Source of the DNA: Certhia americana
Lineage: Eukaryota > Chordata > Aves > Passeriformes > Certhiidae
Length of the DNA stretch: 64,000 bases
Assembly (NCBI GenBank): GCA_018697195.1
Contig: JAGMWU010000060.1
Span: 3,722-67,721 of the forward strand
Direction of reading: 5' to 3'
A model generated the notes under the pieces. That model ran no database searches, was not told the origin of the DNA, and saw nothing but the letters and a program-made list of their open reading frames with translations. Below, in pieces: positions 10,418 through 20,600 of this stretch; position 1 is the first letter of the stretch, and each line of letters opens with the position of its first letter. The translations under genes were made by a program, and so were the position numbers.

Positions 10418-11060
10418 AAGGAACTGGGAGGAAATAAACTCTTCAGAAGGGCTCAGCAAGGAAGGAAAAGCAGTGGGGTGGCCCTGTACATGAGGAAATG
10501 TTTTGACTGTCTAGGAATTGAAAGTGGTGATGAAAAGGTTGAGGGTTGATGAGTAAGAATCGGGGGAAGAACAGATACCAAAGTAGGAATCTTCCCAGAC
10601 ACAGAGGGAAGGCTGGTAGGCAGAGGCAGATTGGTAGTTCCCAGGGTCCTTTATTCTACCCTTAATGAAGGGTGCAATGAAGTTTCCTGGACTGTCCACA
10701 GCTTTCCTTCTATGACTAAGTGATCTGCTTGGTGGGAAAGGGAAATACTGGGGCTGATGTTTACCTAGGCTTTTTTTAAGCCTATGACACCATTCCCTAA
10801 AGCATTCTTGTGGTGAAATTTGCTGCCCATGGCTTAGACAGGTCCACTGTTCATTATAAAAAAAGGGTCTGCATGGCCAGACCCAGAGAGTGGTAGGGGA
10901 CTGTTTAATTCAGCTGGTGTCCAGTCGCCAGTGGGGTTCCTCTGGGCAGCACTGAGACCAGTCCTATAAGTGACCTGGAGGAGGGGACCCTCAGACAATT
11001 TGTAGAGGACAGGATCTGCCACAGGACAGGAAGACTACCGAGAGATCTGTAGAGGCCCAG
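10418..11060 (+). mobile_element. CR1 LINE fragment
   Basis: The frame across 10,430-10,550 reads like the endonuclease part of CR1 ORF2 (an FRR-QQGRK-GVALYMRKCFDC pattern). From about 10,760 the nucleotides follow the reverse-transcriptase region (TTTAAGCCTATGACACCATTCC, later GCCAGACCCAGAGAGTGGT and TGACCTGGAGGAGGGGACC). Frames are broken. It runs up to the 3' side of the minus-strand gene at 11,129. Confidence 0.75.
10904..10909 (-). terminator. Possible ATTAAA poly(A) signal
   Basis: ATTAAA on the minus strand about 220 bases past the stop codon of the two-exon gene at 11,129-12,060. It lies inside CR1 sequence, so use by the gene is uncertain. Confidence 0.25.
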
Positions 11061-11128
11061 GGGTTGGGCTGTCCCAGGCAGTTCCTGAAACCCCCTACTC
11101 CCCTACCCTCCCTGGCTACTCATTCTTA

Positions 11129-11833
11129 CTACACCCTTTTTCTCAACTGAGTCCAGCACCGCCGCCACCATTGGGACTTGAAGCGGATGCCGAAGCACCG
11201 GCGGCGCTGAACGTAGCGTGTGTGCCAGGCTTCCAGGTTTCTTCGAAGGCGGGCATGAAGCTGCTCCAAGAACCTTCCAGCAGCAGTGCTGGTGCTGTAC
11301 TCCAGATCCATTGAGCTGCTGCTGCTGCTGCTGCTGCTGCTTTCCAATACAATGGGATTCATGATCACCACTAGTCTAGGGAGCAACCTGGCTATTGCTA
11401 CAGATCTTCTGCGTTGCAGCGTCATGGAGCTGTTGCTGCTGCATTGTCTTATATTCTTATGTTTGTCCTCTTCCGTCACTTTGTTCATGTCTGGCCTTGC
11501 CACTTCCACTCCAAGGCACTGGGGACACTCTCTGGCCCCCAGCAGCTTTGGCATAACATGCAGATCAGCATGGACCACTCTGCCGCTCCCCCTACCCCAT
11601 CGCCACTGGGCAAGCTGTGCCTCCAGCTCCTGGCGGTGCTCCTCGAACAGCGCCTGGGAGTCCTGGCAGCTCCGGATGAACCTTGGGAAACGCCTCCTGG
11701 AGCTCATGGAACTGCGTGGGGAGCTGCCATGGGGCAGCTCCATGTCTGCTGGTCTCTGTGCCAAGTCCACGTTGCTCTGCCCCTCCAGCCGGCCTCTTGC
11801 TGTGCTTGGATGCTTTGAGTTCTGACGGATCCT
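11129..11833 (-). CDS. Unrecognised membrane-protein gene, exon 2
   Basis: A 234-codon open stretch ending in TAG, entered through a good acceptor (TGGTTCTTGCAG). It continues exon 1 (11,956-12,060) in phase 0 after a 122-bp GT-AG intron, giving a 269-aa protein. The tail is rich in Arg and Ser: residues about 92-112 are acidic/Gln-rich and helix-like, residues 200-209 are ten serines from an AGC run, and the last 45 residues are strongly basic with several Trp. I recognise no family. The short N-terminal membrane anchor plus long basic tail resembles the layout of several spermatid-specific proteins, which is only an analogy. It could also be a chance frame, but its length, junction and promoter argue against that. 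Confidence 0.5.
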   Translation of the reverse strand, partial: RIRQNSKHPSTARGRLEGQSNVDLAQRPADMELPHGSSPRSSMSSRRRFPRFIRSCQDSQALFEEHRQELEAQLAQWRWGRGSGRVVHADLHVMPKLLGARECPQCLGVEVARPDMNKVTEEDKHKNIRQCSSNSSMTLQRRRSVAIARLLPRLVVIMNPIVLESSSSSSSSSSMDLEYSTSTAAGRFLEQLHARLRRNLEAWHTRYVQRRRCFGIRFKSQWWRRCWTQLRKRV

Positions 11834-11955
11834 CTGCAAGAACCACGGATGGGTGAGGCAAGAGCAGCTCCCCAGAATGCTCCACACTGTCATGTCATGC
11901 ATGCCACACCAACACGGCCCAGCCCAGCCCACACAGCAGATCACAGGACACCCAC

Positions 11956-12060
11956 CCATAGACACTTGTCCCGTAGCATGACAGTGATCAGGATGAGCTG
12001 CAGCACCACCATTGTGATTGCCACCAGCTCACCCACGGTGAAGATGTCGAGGAACGCCAT
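11956..12060 (-). CDS. Unrecognised membrane-protein gene, exon 1
   Basis: Starts at an ATG with an ideal context (GGTGCCATGG) and encodes 35 residues. Residues about 9-29 are uninterrupted hydrophobic (Val/Leu/Ile-rich), followed by Arg-Asp-Lys, as in a single membrane anchor with a cytoplasmic tail. It ends at donor TATGG|GTGGGT. The frame stops seven codons into the intron if unspliced. A TATA box lies about 180 bases upstream. Confidence 0.5.
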
Positions 12061-12237
12061 GGCACCATCTATGGCACTCCAGGTCACCAGCACAGGTTGG
12101 AAAAGAGGCTCCACAGAGACCTGCAGGGTTCCAGTGAGGGGAATCCAACCCTGGAGGGGTGGCAGAAGCTGAGGCTGTTGTCTGCCAAGACACTGCCAGG
12201 TTGTTGTGCCCAGTGCTGTCTGCTCCTGTGGGGCCCC

Positions 12238-12244
12238 TTTTATA
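12238..12244 (-). promoter_or_regulatory. TATA box of the two-exon gene
   Basis: TATAAAA on the minus strand, flanked by GGC and GGGGCC. It would place the transcription start near 12,210 and give a 5' UTR of about 150 bases before the ATG at 12,060. Confidence 0.6.
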
Positions 12245-12258
12245 GCCTGGCAGTCTGG

Positions 12259-12387
12259 CAGAGTCCCCTGTGTGACATCATGGGGCAGCCAGAACCCTCG
12301 TTGTGACAGATCAGAAATCCCTTTGCGACACTGTGGGGCACGCAGAGCCCCCTGTGTGTCACCCTGGGGCAGTCAGAACCCCCTTTT
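12259..12387 (-). repeat. About 31-bp promoter repeat with CRE-like site
   Basis: Four to five imperfect units beginning CAGA(G/A)(T/C)CCC on the plus strand, each with TGTGACA-, GCGACA- or TGTCAC-type cores and several with TGGGGCA(G/C). The unit nearest the TATA box contains TGACATCA (12,273-12,280), one base from the CREB/CREM site TGACGTCA. Confidence 0.6.
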
Positions 12388-12584
12388 GGATACCCAGGAG
12401 CTCACAGGAGCCCAAGGGAGAGGCCTTGCTGCCCTGGGCACAATGGTCATACATTGCCCTGCTGAAACCTTCAGGGTTCTTTAAGTCAGTCAAGTTGTAA
12501 CAATTTCATTTGACATATGTATCATTATTCAGTTGTTGTTGGATCTGTTATTCCTGGGAACAGGAGGAGGTTAACTCCTTCATA

Positions 12585-12790
12585 AAATAGATCTCTTTTG
12601 AATAGGTGATTTTTCTCAATTTCATGAGCCTCCATGACACAAGGGCAGTGATCATGCCCCCATACTGGGCACTGGTGAGGTCAGACATTGAATCCTGTAT
12701 TCAGTTTTGGGCCCCACACAACACTAAAGACATTGAGGTTGCTGGAGTGTCCAGAGAAGGGCAATGGAGCTAGGGAAAGATCTTGTGCAA
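12585..12790 (+). mobile_element. CR1 LINE fragment (old)
   Basis: Sense CR1 words such as CACTGGTGAGGTCAGACATTG, CAGTTTTGGGCCCCACA and GTGTCCAGAGAAGGGCAATG, from the 3' third of the element. Diverged and truncated. Confidence 0.7.
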
Positions 12791-12969
12791 GTCCAGCTGG
12801 CAATTCAGTAATGCAAAAAGTTGAGAAAGAAACTCATAAGGTGAGAATTTAATAAACAGAAACAAATTCCAAAAATATTGGATGAGACAAAAGAAACAGA
12901 GAAGAAAAATGAAGTAAATGTTAACAATTTCTCTGCATCCAACAAATGATGTGCAGTCAAGTCAGACAC

Positions 12970-13425
12970 TTATCATGGAATCACAGACTGGTTTGGGTTG
13001 GAAGGGATCTTAAAGATCATCAAGTACCTTGCCTTGGGCAGGGACACCTTCCAGTGGACCAGGCTGCTCCAAGCCCCATCCAACCTGGCCACGAACACTT
13101 CCATACAAAGGGATGGGGCAGCCACAGCTTCTCCAGGAATCCTGTGCAGGGCCTTACCACCCTCATAGGGAAAAATTCCTTCCCAATATCCCATCTACCC
13201 CTGCCCTCTGGCAGAGAGAAGACATTCCCCCTTGTCCTGGCACTCCAGACCCTTGTCCAAAGTCTATTTCCAACTCTCTTGCAGTCAGGGGCTCTAAGGT
13301 CCCCCTGGAACCTTCTCCTCCCCAGGCTTAACACCTCCAGCTCTCTCAGCCTGTCTCCAGAACAGACAGGCTCCAGCCTTCAAGCATCTCTGTGGCCTCC
13401 TCTGGACTCATTCTAGCAGCTCCAC
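12970..13425 (-). mobile_element. CR1 LINE 3' end
   Basis: Begins on the plus strand with the reverse complement of the CR1 3' terminus (GGAATCACAGACTGGTTTGG, then TTAAAGATCATCAAG) and continues to CTGTGGCCTCCTCTGGACTC. Typical 5'-truncated copy in reverse orientation. Confidence 0.9.
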
Positions 13426-13429
13426 ATCC

Positions 13430-14225
13430 TGAAGGACCAAATGCCATGCAGAGGGACCTGGACAAGCTCAAGAAGACGGCCTGTGGCAATCTCATGAGAT
13501 TTAACAAGACCAAGTGTTGGTGCTGCATGTGGATCAGGGCAACCCCCAAAATCAAATCAGGCTAGGAGATAGAGAGATCAAGAACAGGTCTAGCCAAGAA
13601 GAACTTGGGGATGCTGGTGAATGAGAGGCTGAATATACCCTGGGTCCTGTGTGCTGGGCTGATCCCACAGTGTGAGCAGCAGGAGAGGGGGGGGGGATTC
13701 TTCACTTCTGCCCTGCTCTGGTAAGATCCCACCTGCAGCGCTGCGTGCAGGTCTGGGGTCCCAGCACAGCAGGAGCTGCTTGAGAGAGTTGAGAGGAGAC
13801 CCCAAGATGATCAAAAGGATGGAGCACCTCTATGCTATGAGGAAAGGCTGAGAGAATTGGGATTGTTCAGCCTGGAGAACAGAAGCTTTAGAGGGATCTA
13901 ATTGTGGCCTTGCAGTACTTGAAAGGGAGCCAACAGAAAGACGGAGAGAGACTATTTACGAGAGCCTGGAGTGACTGGACAAGAGAGAACAGCTTCTCAC
14001 TGATAAAGAGTAGGTTTAGATTGGATCTTGGGAAGAAATTCTTCCCCGTGAGGCTGGTGAGGCCCTGACACAGGTTGCCCCAAGAAGTTGTTGCTGCCCC
14101 ATCCATGAAAGTGTCCAAGGCCAGATTAGATGGGGCTTGAAATAACCTGGTCTAGTGGAAGGTTTCTCTACCCATGGCAGGAGGATGGAACAGGATGATC
14201 TTTAGAGTGCCTTCCAACCCAAAAC
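13430..14225 (+). mobile_element. CR1 LINE 3' end
   Basis: Sense copy from GCAGAGGGACCTGGACAAGC through TGAGGAAAGGCTGAGAGAATTG to the 3' end GAGTGCCTTCCAACCCAAAA. It lies head to head with the preceding reverse copy and ends just beyond the LCMT2 poly(A) region. Confidence 0.9.
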
Positions 14226-14276
14226 ACACTGTTCTTCACCTCTAAGGATTACTGCTGCCAGCTGCTTTTGAGGAAC

Positions 14277-14282
14277 TTTATT
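14277..14282 (-). terminator. LCMT2 poly(A) signal
   Basis: AATAAA on the minus strand 200 bases after the LCMT2 stop codon, the only canonical signal in the expected range. Cleavage would fall near 14,255-14,265, shortly before the downstream CR1. Confidence 0.6.
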
Positions 14283-14482
14283 TACAGCAACACAAAGAGT
14301 CACAAAAATGCAACAGCCAGTGAGGTGTGAATCCCTTGCTGTAACTGTTCCTCCTGATCCCACCTTCACAAATGCATTCTGGATACAAAGCCTTTGTGGA
14401 AATACTGTGTTGCTTTTGGACCTAGAGTGAATACATGTCTCCCCACAGTGCAGCAGCATGGTTCAGCCCTGCTTGGTCCCAG

Positions 14483-14650
14483 TCAGTGACTGATCAGGAT
14501 GCTGCTGAGGCTGAGAATGACAGGCTCTGGGTTCAAGTGTGTCCCAAAGGAGAAGCAGTTTCCACCACCACCAATAACCAACAGCTCCTTCTCATTTGGC
14601 AGAAAGGCACTGCTATGATTATGTAGCATTAATGGCCACTCCAGGTGCTC
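14483..14650 (-). CDS. LCMT2: LCMT2 exon 13 and stop
   Basis: Acceptor TTGTTTTTCAG. Encodes [20 protein letters not shown] and [18 protein letters not shown], ending ILISH and TGA at 14,483-14,485. Confidence 0.95.
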   Translation of the reverse strand, partial: EHLEWPLMLHNHSSAFLPNEKELLVIGGGGNCFSFGTHLNPEPVILSLSSILISH

Positions 14651-17600
14651 CTGAAAAACAAAAGGGGATTTTGAACATACAGGACTTCACATAGTCCACC
14701 ATGAATGTGGGCAAGAACAGATAGTAAGAGAATACAGGAACAAGTAACCCCCGAGGTATACTCCTCTACTATACCCACCCACCCACTAACTTGCAGTTCA
14801 GTGATTTTTTAATGAAAGAAAATGTCTTTGTACTCCCTGAATCTTAATGCTTTTCCTCCTAGGAAGGTAGCCAGTCAGTTTTTGATTTGATGTAAATCTT
14901 TGGCATTCATGGCCTGTGGCAAGGAGGTCCAGAGGTTACCTATAGAACTGGTAGGTTCAAGAACCTAGAGAGTTTCACCTAAGTCAAAGCAAACAGCCCA
15001 TAAGCAAAGGAAGACACCAATCCATCTGCATCCGCTTATATAAAAGAATATAACAAAAGAGTTATATTCTTTTAGATACAACTTCACTATAACTGTACTA
15101 TCCTCACTGCTGTCCAACAAGGGCAGTCTATTTTATCTAAAGGATATGAGGCCACTTATAACTTCTGCTAAAGACAGTAATTGAAAACTAACCTACAATT
15201 AAACACGTTTCATGCTTTCATACCCTCAGCAAAATGCTGCGAGGTCAACTAGATGCACACATCCTGTCCACAATAAAAAACTGACCCATCACAAATTCCG
15301 GTTTCACCAGGGACAGGTTTCAAATGTACAGTTATCAAAACAAAGTTGTTTCTTTACATAAAAGATAAATAAAAACTTAGCAAAACAAATGTTCTTATAG
15401 AATCACAGAATGGTTTGGGATAGAAGTACCTTAAAAAATGTCACCTCGCTCCACCCCCGTGTACTGGACAGGGACAGCTTCCACTAGACCAGTTGCTCCA
15501 AGCCCAATATAACCTGGCTTCAAACATTTCCAGGGATGGGACAGCCACAGTTTTTCTGGGCAGCCTTTGGCAGTGCCTCACCATACTCTTCATAAAAGAT
15601 TTCATCCATATACCTAGTTTGAAGCTGCTGTCCTTTAGATGAAAACCATCACCCCTTGTCTTATCACCACAGGCCCTGCTAGAAAGTCTGCCCCCACCTT
15701 TCTTACAAGCCCCCCTTTACTGGAAGGGGCTCTAAGGTCCTCCCAGAGCCCTCTCTCTAACTTAAGGCTGAACAACCCCAACTCCCTCAGCACATCCTCA
15801 CAGATCAGCTCCAGCTCTCTGATGATCTCCGTGGCCCTTCTATGGATTTCATCCAACAGATCTATGTCTTTCTTTTACTCAAGGCAGTATTATCTGAGAT
15901 GAGGGCTACTCAGAGATGTAGACCAAGCTTTGCCAAGAGAATGCAAAAAACCTGCTGTGTGACACCACGTGTATGACTGTTCTTCAGTGGTTCATAGAAG
16001 AAAAGTCACAAAATAGTTATAAATAGTTAAAGCTGGAAGAGTCCTCCAAGCATCATCCAGTCCAATCACCCTGTTCAAAGCAGGCTCAACTCAAGCAGGC
16101 TTTTTAGTACCTTACCCAGTCAGGTTTCAAATATCTCCAATAATGGAAATATGACAGCCTCTCTGAGCAATCTGTTCAGTGTTCAATCATCCTTACAGGA
16201 AGCCTTTATGCTCCAGTGGAGTTTCCAGTATTTCTGTGCTGGTTTTTTTTTCTCATATTTCAGGTAGCAGCTACAGCACACTGCAGTTTCCACCAAAACA
16301 TTTTCAATGAAATTATACCACAGACCTCCATAAACACTAAGTTAGCCTCTGGTTTATCAGTTCCCTTCCTCCACAGACATCCTGAAGTGATTACGTTTGT
16401 GCCCATTTCAGTTCTGTTGCCCCTTGTCTGAAACAGAGCAATTCCATGTTCCAGTCTTCTGCTCATTACATCTCTCCCTCTTCTTAACACTGCTACATTC
16501 TCTGTGCTGGGTAACAGCACTTTGGAATTAGATCCCAACTGTCCATGAAGTTACCATGTTCCTTCACAGGACGCTGCTTACTCTGAAAGAAAAATTTCAG
16601 TACTTACCACATTAATCACATAGTCCAAACACAGACCAGTCATTAAGTCAATGACAGTGACACCTGGCACAGAGGATGCATGAAACCACACTCCACCAAC
16701 GAGCAGAAGCTTTCCTTCATGCACATGTGCAGTATGTGAATACCTGTGAGTTCAAAATGAGATTGAACTCCATTAGCAAGGGAGGCTGGTAGAGACAGGC
16801 TGAAGATTCTCTGCGGAATGCTCTGAGCAGCCTGTCTAGTGGAAGATGCCCCTAACTCACCGCACGGAGGTTGGACTAGTTGGCATTTTAAGAAGTCCCT
16901 TCCAAATAAAACTATTTTATTATGCTATGAATGCCTTCTGCTTACCTTGGGACAAGAGGAGGGTGTGTCTCTATTGTCTGCCACTGAAAGCCATGTTCAA
17001 GCTCCTTCAGAAAGAAAACTGAACCCAAGGGCTGCTCAGCTGCTCCCAGACCTCCTGCAATCAGCACACCTCCTTCCCAGCTGCAGGCACTGTGAGAGTG
17101 GCGGCTTTCTGGGACTGGACCCTCAACAGCAATCTAAAAAAACACAAGTCCAAGGCTGAAGTTTGCAAAGCTAAGTGTCCGCTTAATGCCCAGGCTTTTA
17201 AATGCCTTTTCCTCTGTGGTTGATTTTTTTGATACCCAACCTTCTCCATGTGTTCCTCTAGGGACCGGTATGTGCTTCCCTTTACAGTCTCTGGCCCTCA
17301 GTACATTTAATATAATCAGTCTTTAGAGGGTTTATTTCCACACATTTATCAGAGGTAACTTTATCTGCATTCTTGCATGCTGCTTTCTGCTCAAGGCATA
17401 CACGTGGGAACTACAAATTTGTTTAGAAACACGTGGACTAATGTAGTGACCAGCAAAGCAGGTGATCAGTTGCTCAAACCACAGAGTAGGATAAAAGGCT
17501 CAACTGCAGGACTAAAATCCAGAAAGAAAACCTTTAGTGCAAGCACTAAAGGAAAAAATGTAAGATCAGATATTAAAGGAACATCACAGCAAATAAGTGG

Positions 17601-20600
17601 AGAAAAATTTGGAGGCCACTTGGTCCATACGTTTTCCTTAAAACAAATGAAAACATATCTGTTATCATCTGGATGGATGGATGCTTATATAACAGTTTCC
17701 AAAAGTCTGCACTGACAAGAATTTCTCACCTCTTTAGGCTGTCTGTTGCAGACTCAGCTAGCTTCATGATCAATAGCTTTCCTTAGCATCCAGCTGATAC
17801 CCCGTACTACTCAAAGTTAATATGGAGAACAATTTTTGTCTTCTCTACAGCAGTATTTTAGATATTAGAGGATTTATTTCTATCTTGAATCTTCTCCAGA
17901 TTCAATAGCTAGAAGACCTTCAAAACCTTCCCGTGTGGTATGTGGCCTGGTCACTCTTGCTGCATACATCTAGACAGCTGTTTTACACCCTGTCCACCCC
18001 TTTTTCAGCAACCAGCTTTGGGTATTTTGCAGGAGTTCTGCTGAGATTAGTAACACTGCAGAACATGAAAGAAGCAATTCATGTGTCTACCAGGTAACAC
18101 TCCTGGTTACATATCTGAAGACACAGCATAGCCCTCCCACAACAGTGGGATATTGTTTACTCATGTTTAGCTTGTGACCTCCTGCAATTATGCATCTCTC
18201 ACCCCATAATTGTGCTATGTACGAGGTTGGGCTTAGTTACAGTAAATAGAATTACATCAGGCTGGTGGCCAGTAAGTACACGAGGGAGTAAGTCCTCTTT
18301 CGCTAAATTTCCTTTTATGACACATTCAGCAACGTAGCTTGAAGCAAACCAGCAGATGTGGAGGTGGTTGATTGCAGCAAAGCTTTTTGTACTGTCTTCA
18401 ATAGTATCCTTCCACAAAAATGTCCAGCTCACAGCTAGACAAGTCCATGATGTGAGAGGTGAAAGAAGAGAGACAATACCTTCTCAGCAGCGTCCAGCAA
18501 CAGGGCAAGAGGCAATGAGCACAAACTGGCATAGAAAAAAATACACTTAAATGTAACCACCCCTCATATTGTTCTATCGGGGTGATCAAGTACTGGAATA
18601 GGTTGCCCAAAGAGATTGTGGAGTCTCCATCTATGCAAATAATCCCACCTGGACAAAATACCAAGCAGCCTGCTCTAGTTAGATGTGTTTTAAGCAAGAG
18701 TGCTGGATAAGATGACCTCCAGATGTCCCTTCCAACCTCCACTATTCTGTAGACACTGTATTCAACTAAAAATCTGGGTGTTTAGAAGTCAGTTCTAACT
18801 CTAATCACCACGGAGTACATTCTTACCACAGTGCAGGAGAGCTCTGGAGTGTGCAGGAAATACCAATCCCCGAGCACAGGCTCCAGAACAGAGCGGCCAC
18901 CATACACAAACAGGTACTGCTCACCTATGGAAACAGACAACCAGGTGGTAACAGAAGTTAGAATCTGGTATGCCACAAAAGCAAAAATTTCTGTTTGCAC
19001 AGAAGGGAAGCTGACAAAAAGGGTGCAGTAGTACTTTGGGTAGATGTCAAGGGCATGCATTCACTGCACTATGCCCTGTCCTTTCACTGATTCAGAATGG
19101 ACTGTGCAGATAACACCAGCGTTGGTCACTTTCTTCAGCTACAAAGCAATATCAAGGCAAAAATAAGATGAAACAATACATAGTCTGACAAAGACAAAAC
19201 TCCATGTATTATTAATAAAATTTTAACCCATTTAGCATTTGCTTTTACATTATAAAATTATGACTGGAAGGCTGAATTCTAAACTATGCTAGTGTTAATT
19301 AAACACTGCTCCACAAATAGAAAATGTGCTCCAGACTAACAACTGCTTAACAGTTCCTTTCTGCTCTCCTTGGAGAGTTCCCTGCCAGCTGCAGGAATGG
19401 GACACCTTAGGCAAGGACAGCTTTCAGCTCCTGAATGCCACTGCTTAAGTTTTTGCCCCTTACAACCAGGATCTTTTAAAGGACCAACCTTCTGCTTGCT
19501 TTTGCAGGACCCGATTCTAGAGCTGTTCACAGCTACTGAGTGTTTGTCAATTGCTACTAGAAAAGTAATGTTTCTTCTGAAGGACTTCTGCATAAAGAAC
19601 TAGGGATCCTGTTCCCCAAAAAACATCCTTCGGAGAGAGCAAAACTTATTTCTGGTGTGATCAAGCATGAATAACTTCAGCCATAGATGATCTCAAAGAA
19701 TCAGTCTTCCAGAATGGATTACAGTCAGTTTCAATCCTGCTTGCCACTGGGGATTATGTAGATAACAAAATAAAAAATTACCATATTTCAAGTGTCAAGA
19801 AGAGATCTCAAAGCCTCTTAATTTCTTTCCTACTGCCAGGCTTCAGGAATGGTCAATATGAACTTCATGAAGTTCAACATGGTCAAGTGCAAGATCCTGC
19901 ATACCTACAGCCATTTCCACTCCTTCCAGGCTTTTTACCTTTGAATGTCAATTCAGTTGTGCTGTGTCTCCAACGCAAAGCTGCTGATTCAGCAGCAGGC
20001 TGCAGACTCACAAGCTCCACTGCAATGTCATCTGGGCCTAAAGCATTACAGGTTTCGGGGAACTTCAGCCACAACATTCCCAAGCCTGCACTCGATGGAG
20101 ATGTTCGTCCTCCTATCACCAGAGCCAGCGTGTCTGAGAGACAAGACACAGTATGGTACAACCTCTCACCTGTGGAGATACAAAATGTCGTATTTCACAC
20201 AAGTGTTTTTTCACAGAAATTGTAATCATTTAAGTTGGAAAAGACCCTTAAAGATTATCAAGTCCAACCATTCCTCCAGCACTCTCAAGGCCAAAACTAA
20301 ACTATGTTCCCAAGAGCTACTTTCACACAGCTTTTAAATCCTTCCAGGGATGTGGACTTCACCACTACCCTGAGTAGTCTGTGCCAAGCATGGATGACCC
20401 TTTTCTTAGAGACATTTTTCTCAATATCCAACCTAAACCTCCCCTGGCACAACTTGAAGCCATTTCCTCTTACCCTATCCCTTATCGCCTGGGAGAAGAG
20501 GCTGATCTCCACCTCACTACACCCTCCTTTCAGGTAGTCATAAAGAGTAAGAAGCTTCCCCCTGAGCTGCCTTTTCTTCAGGCTGAGTCACCCTGCCCAG

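Noticed and set aside
17377..17715. 112-codon plus-strand Lys/Ser-rich frame in LCMT2 intron 10
   Set aside because: Sits in an intron on the opposite strand, with no domain, weak start context and no flanking splice or promoter signals.
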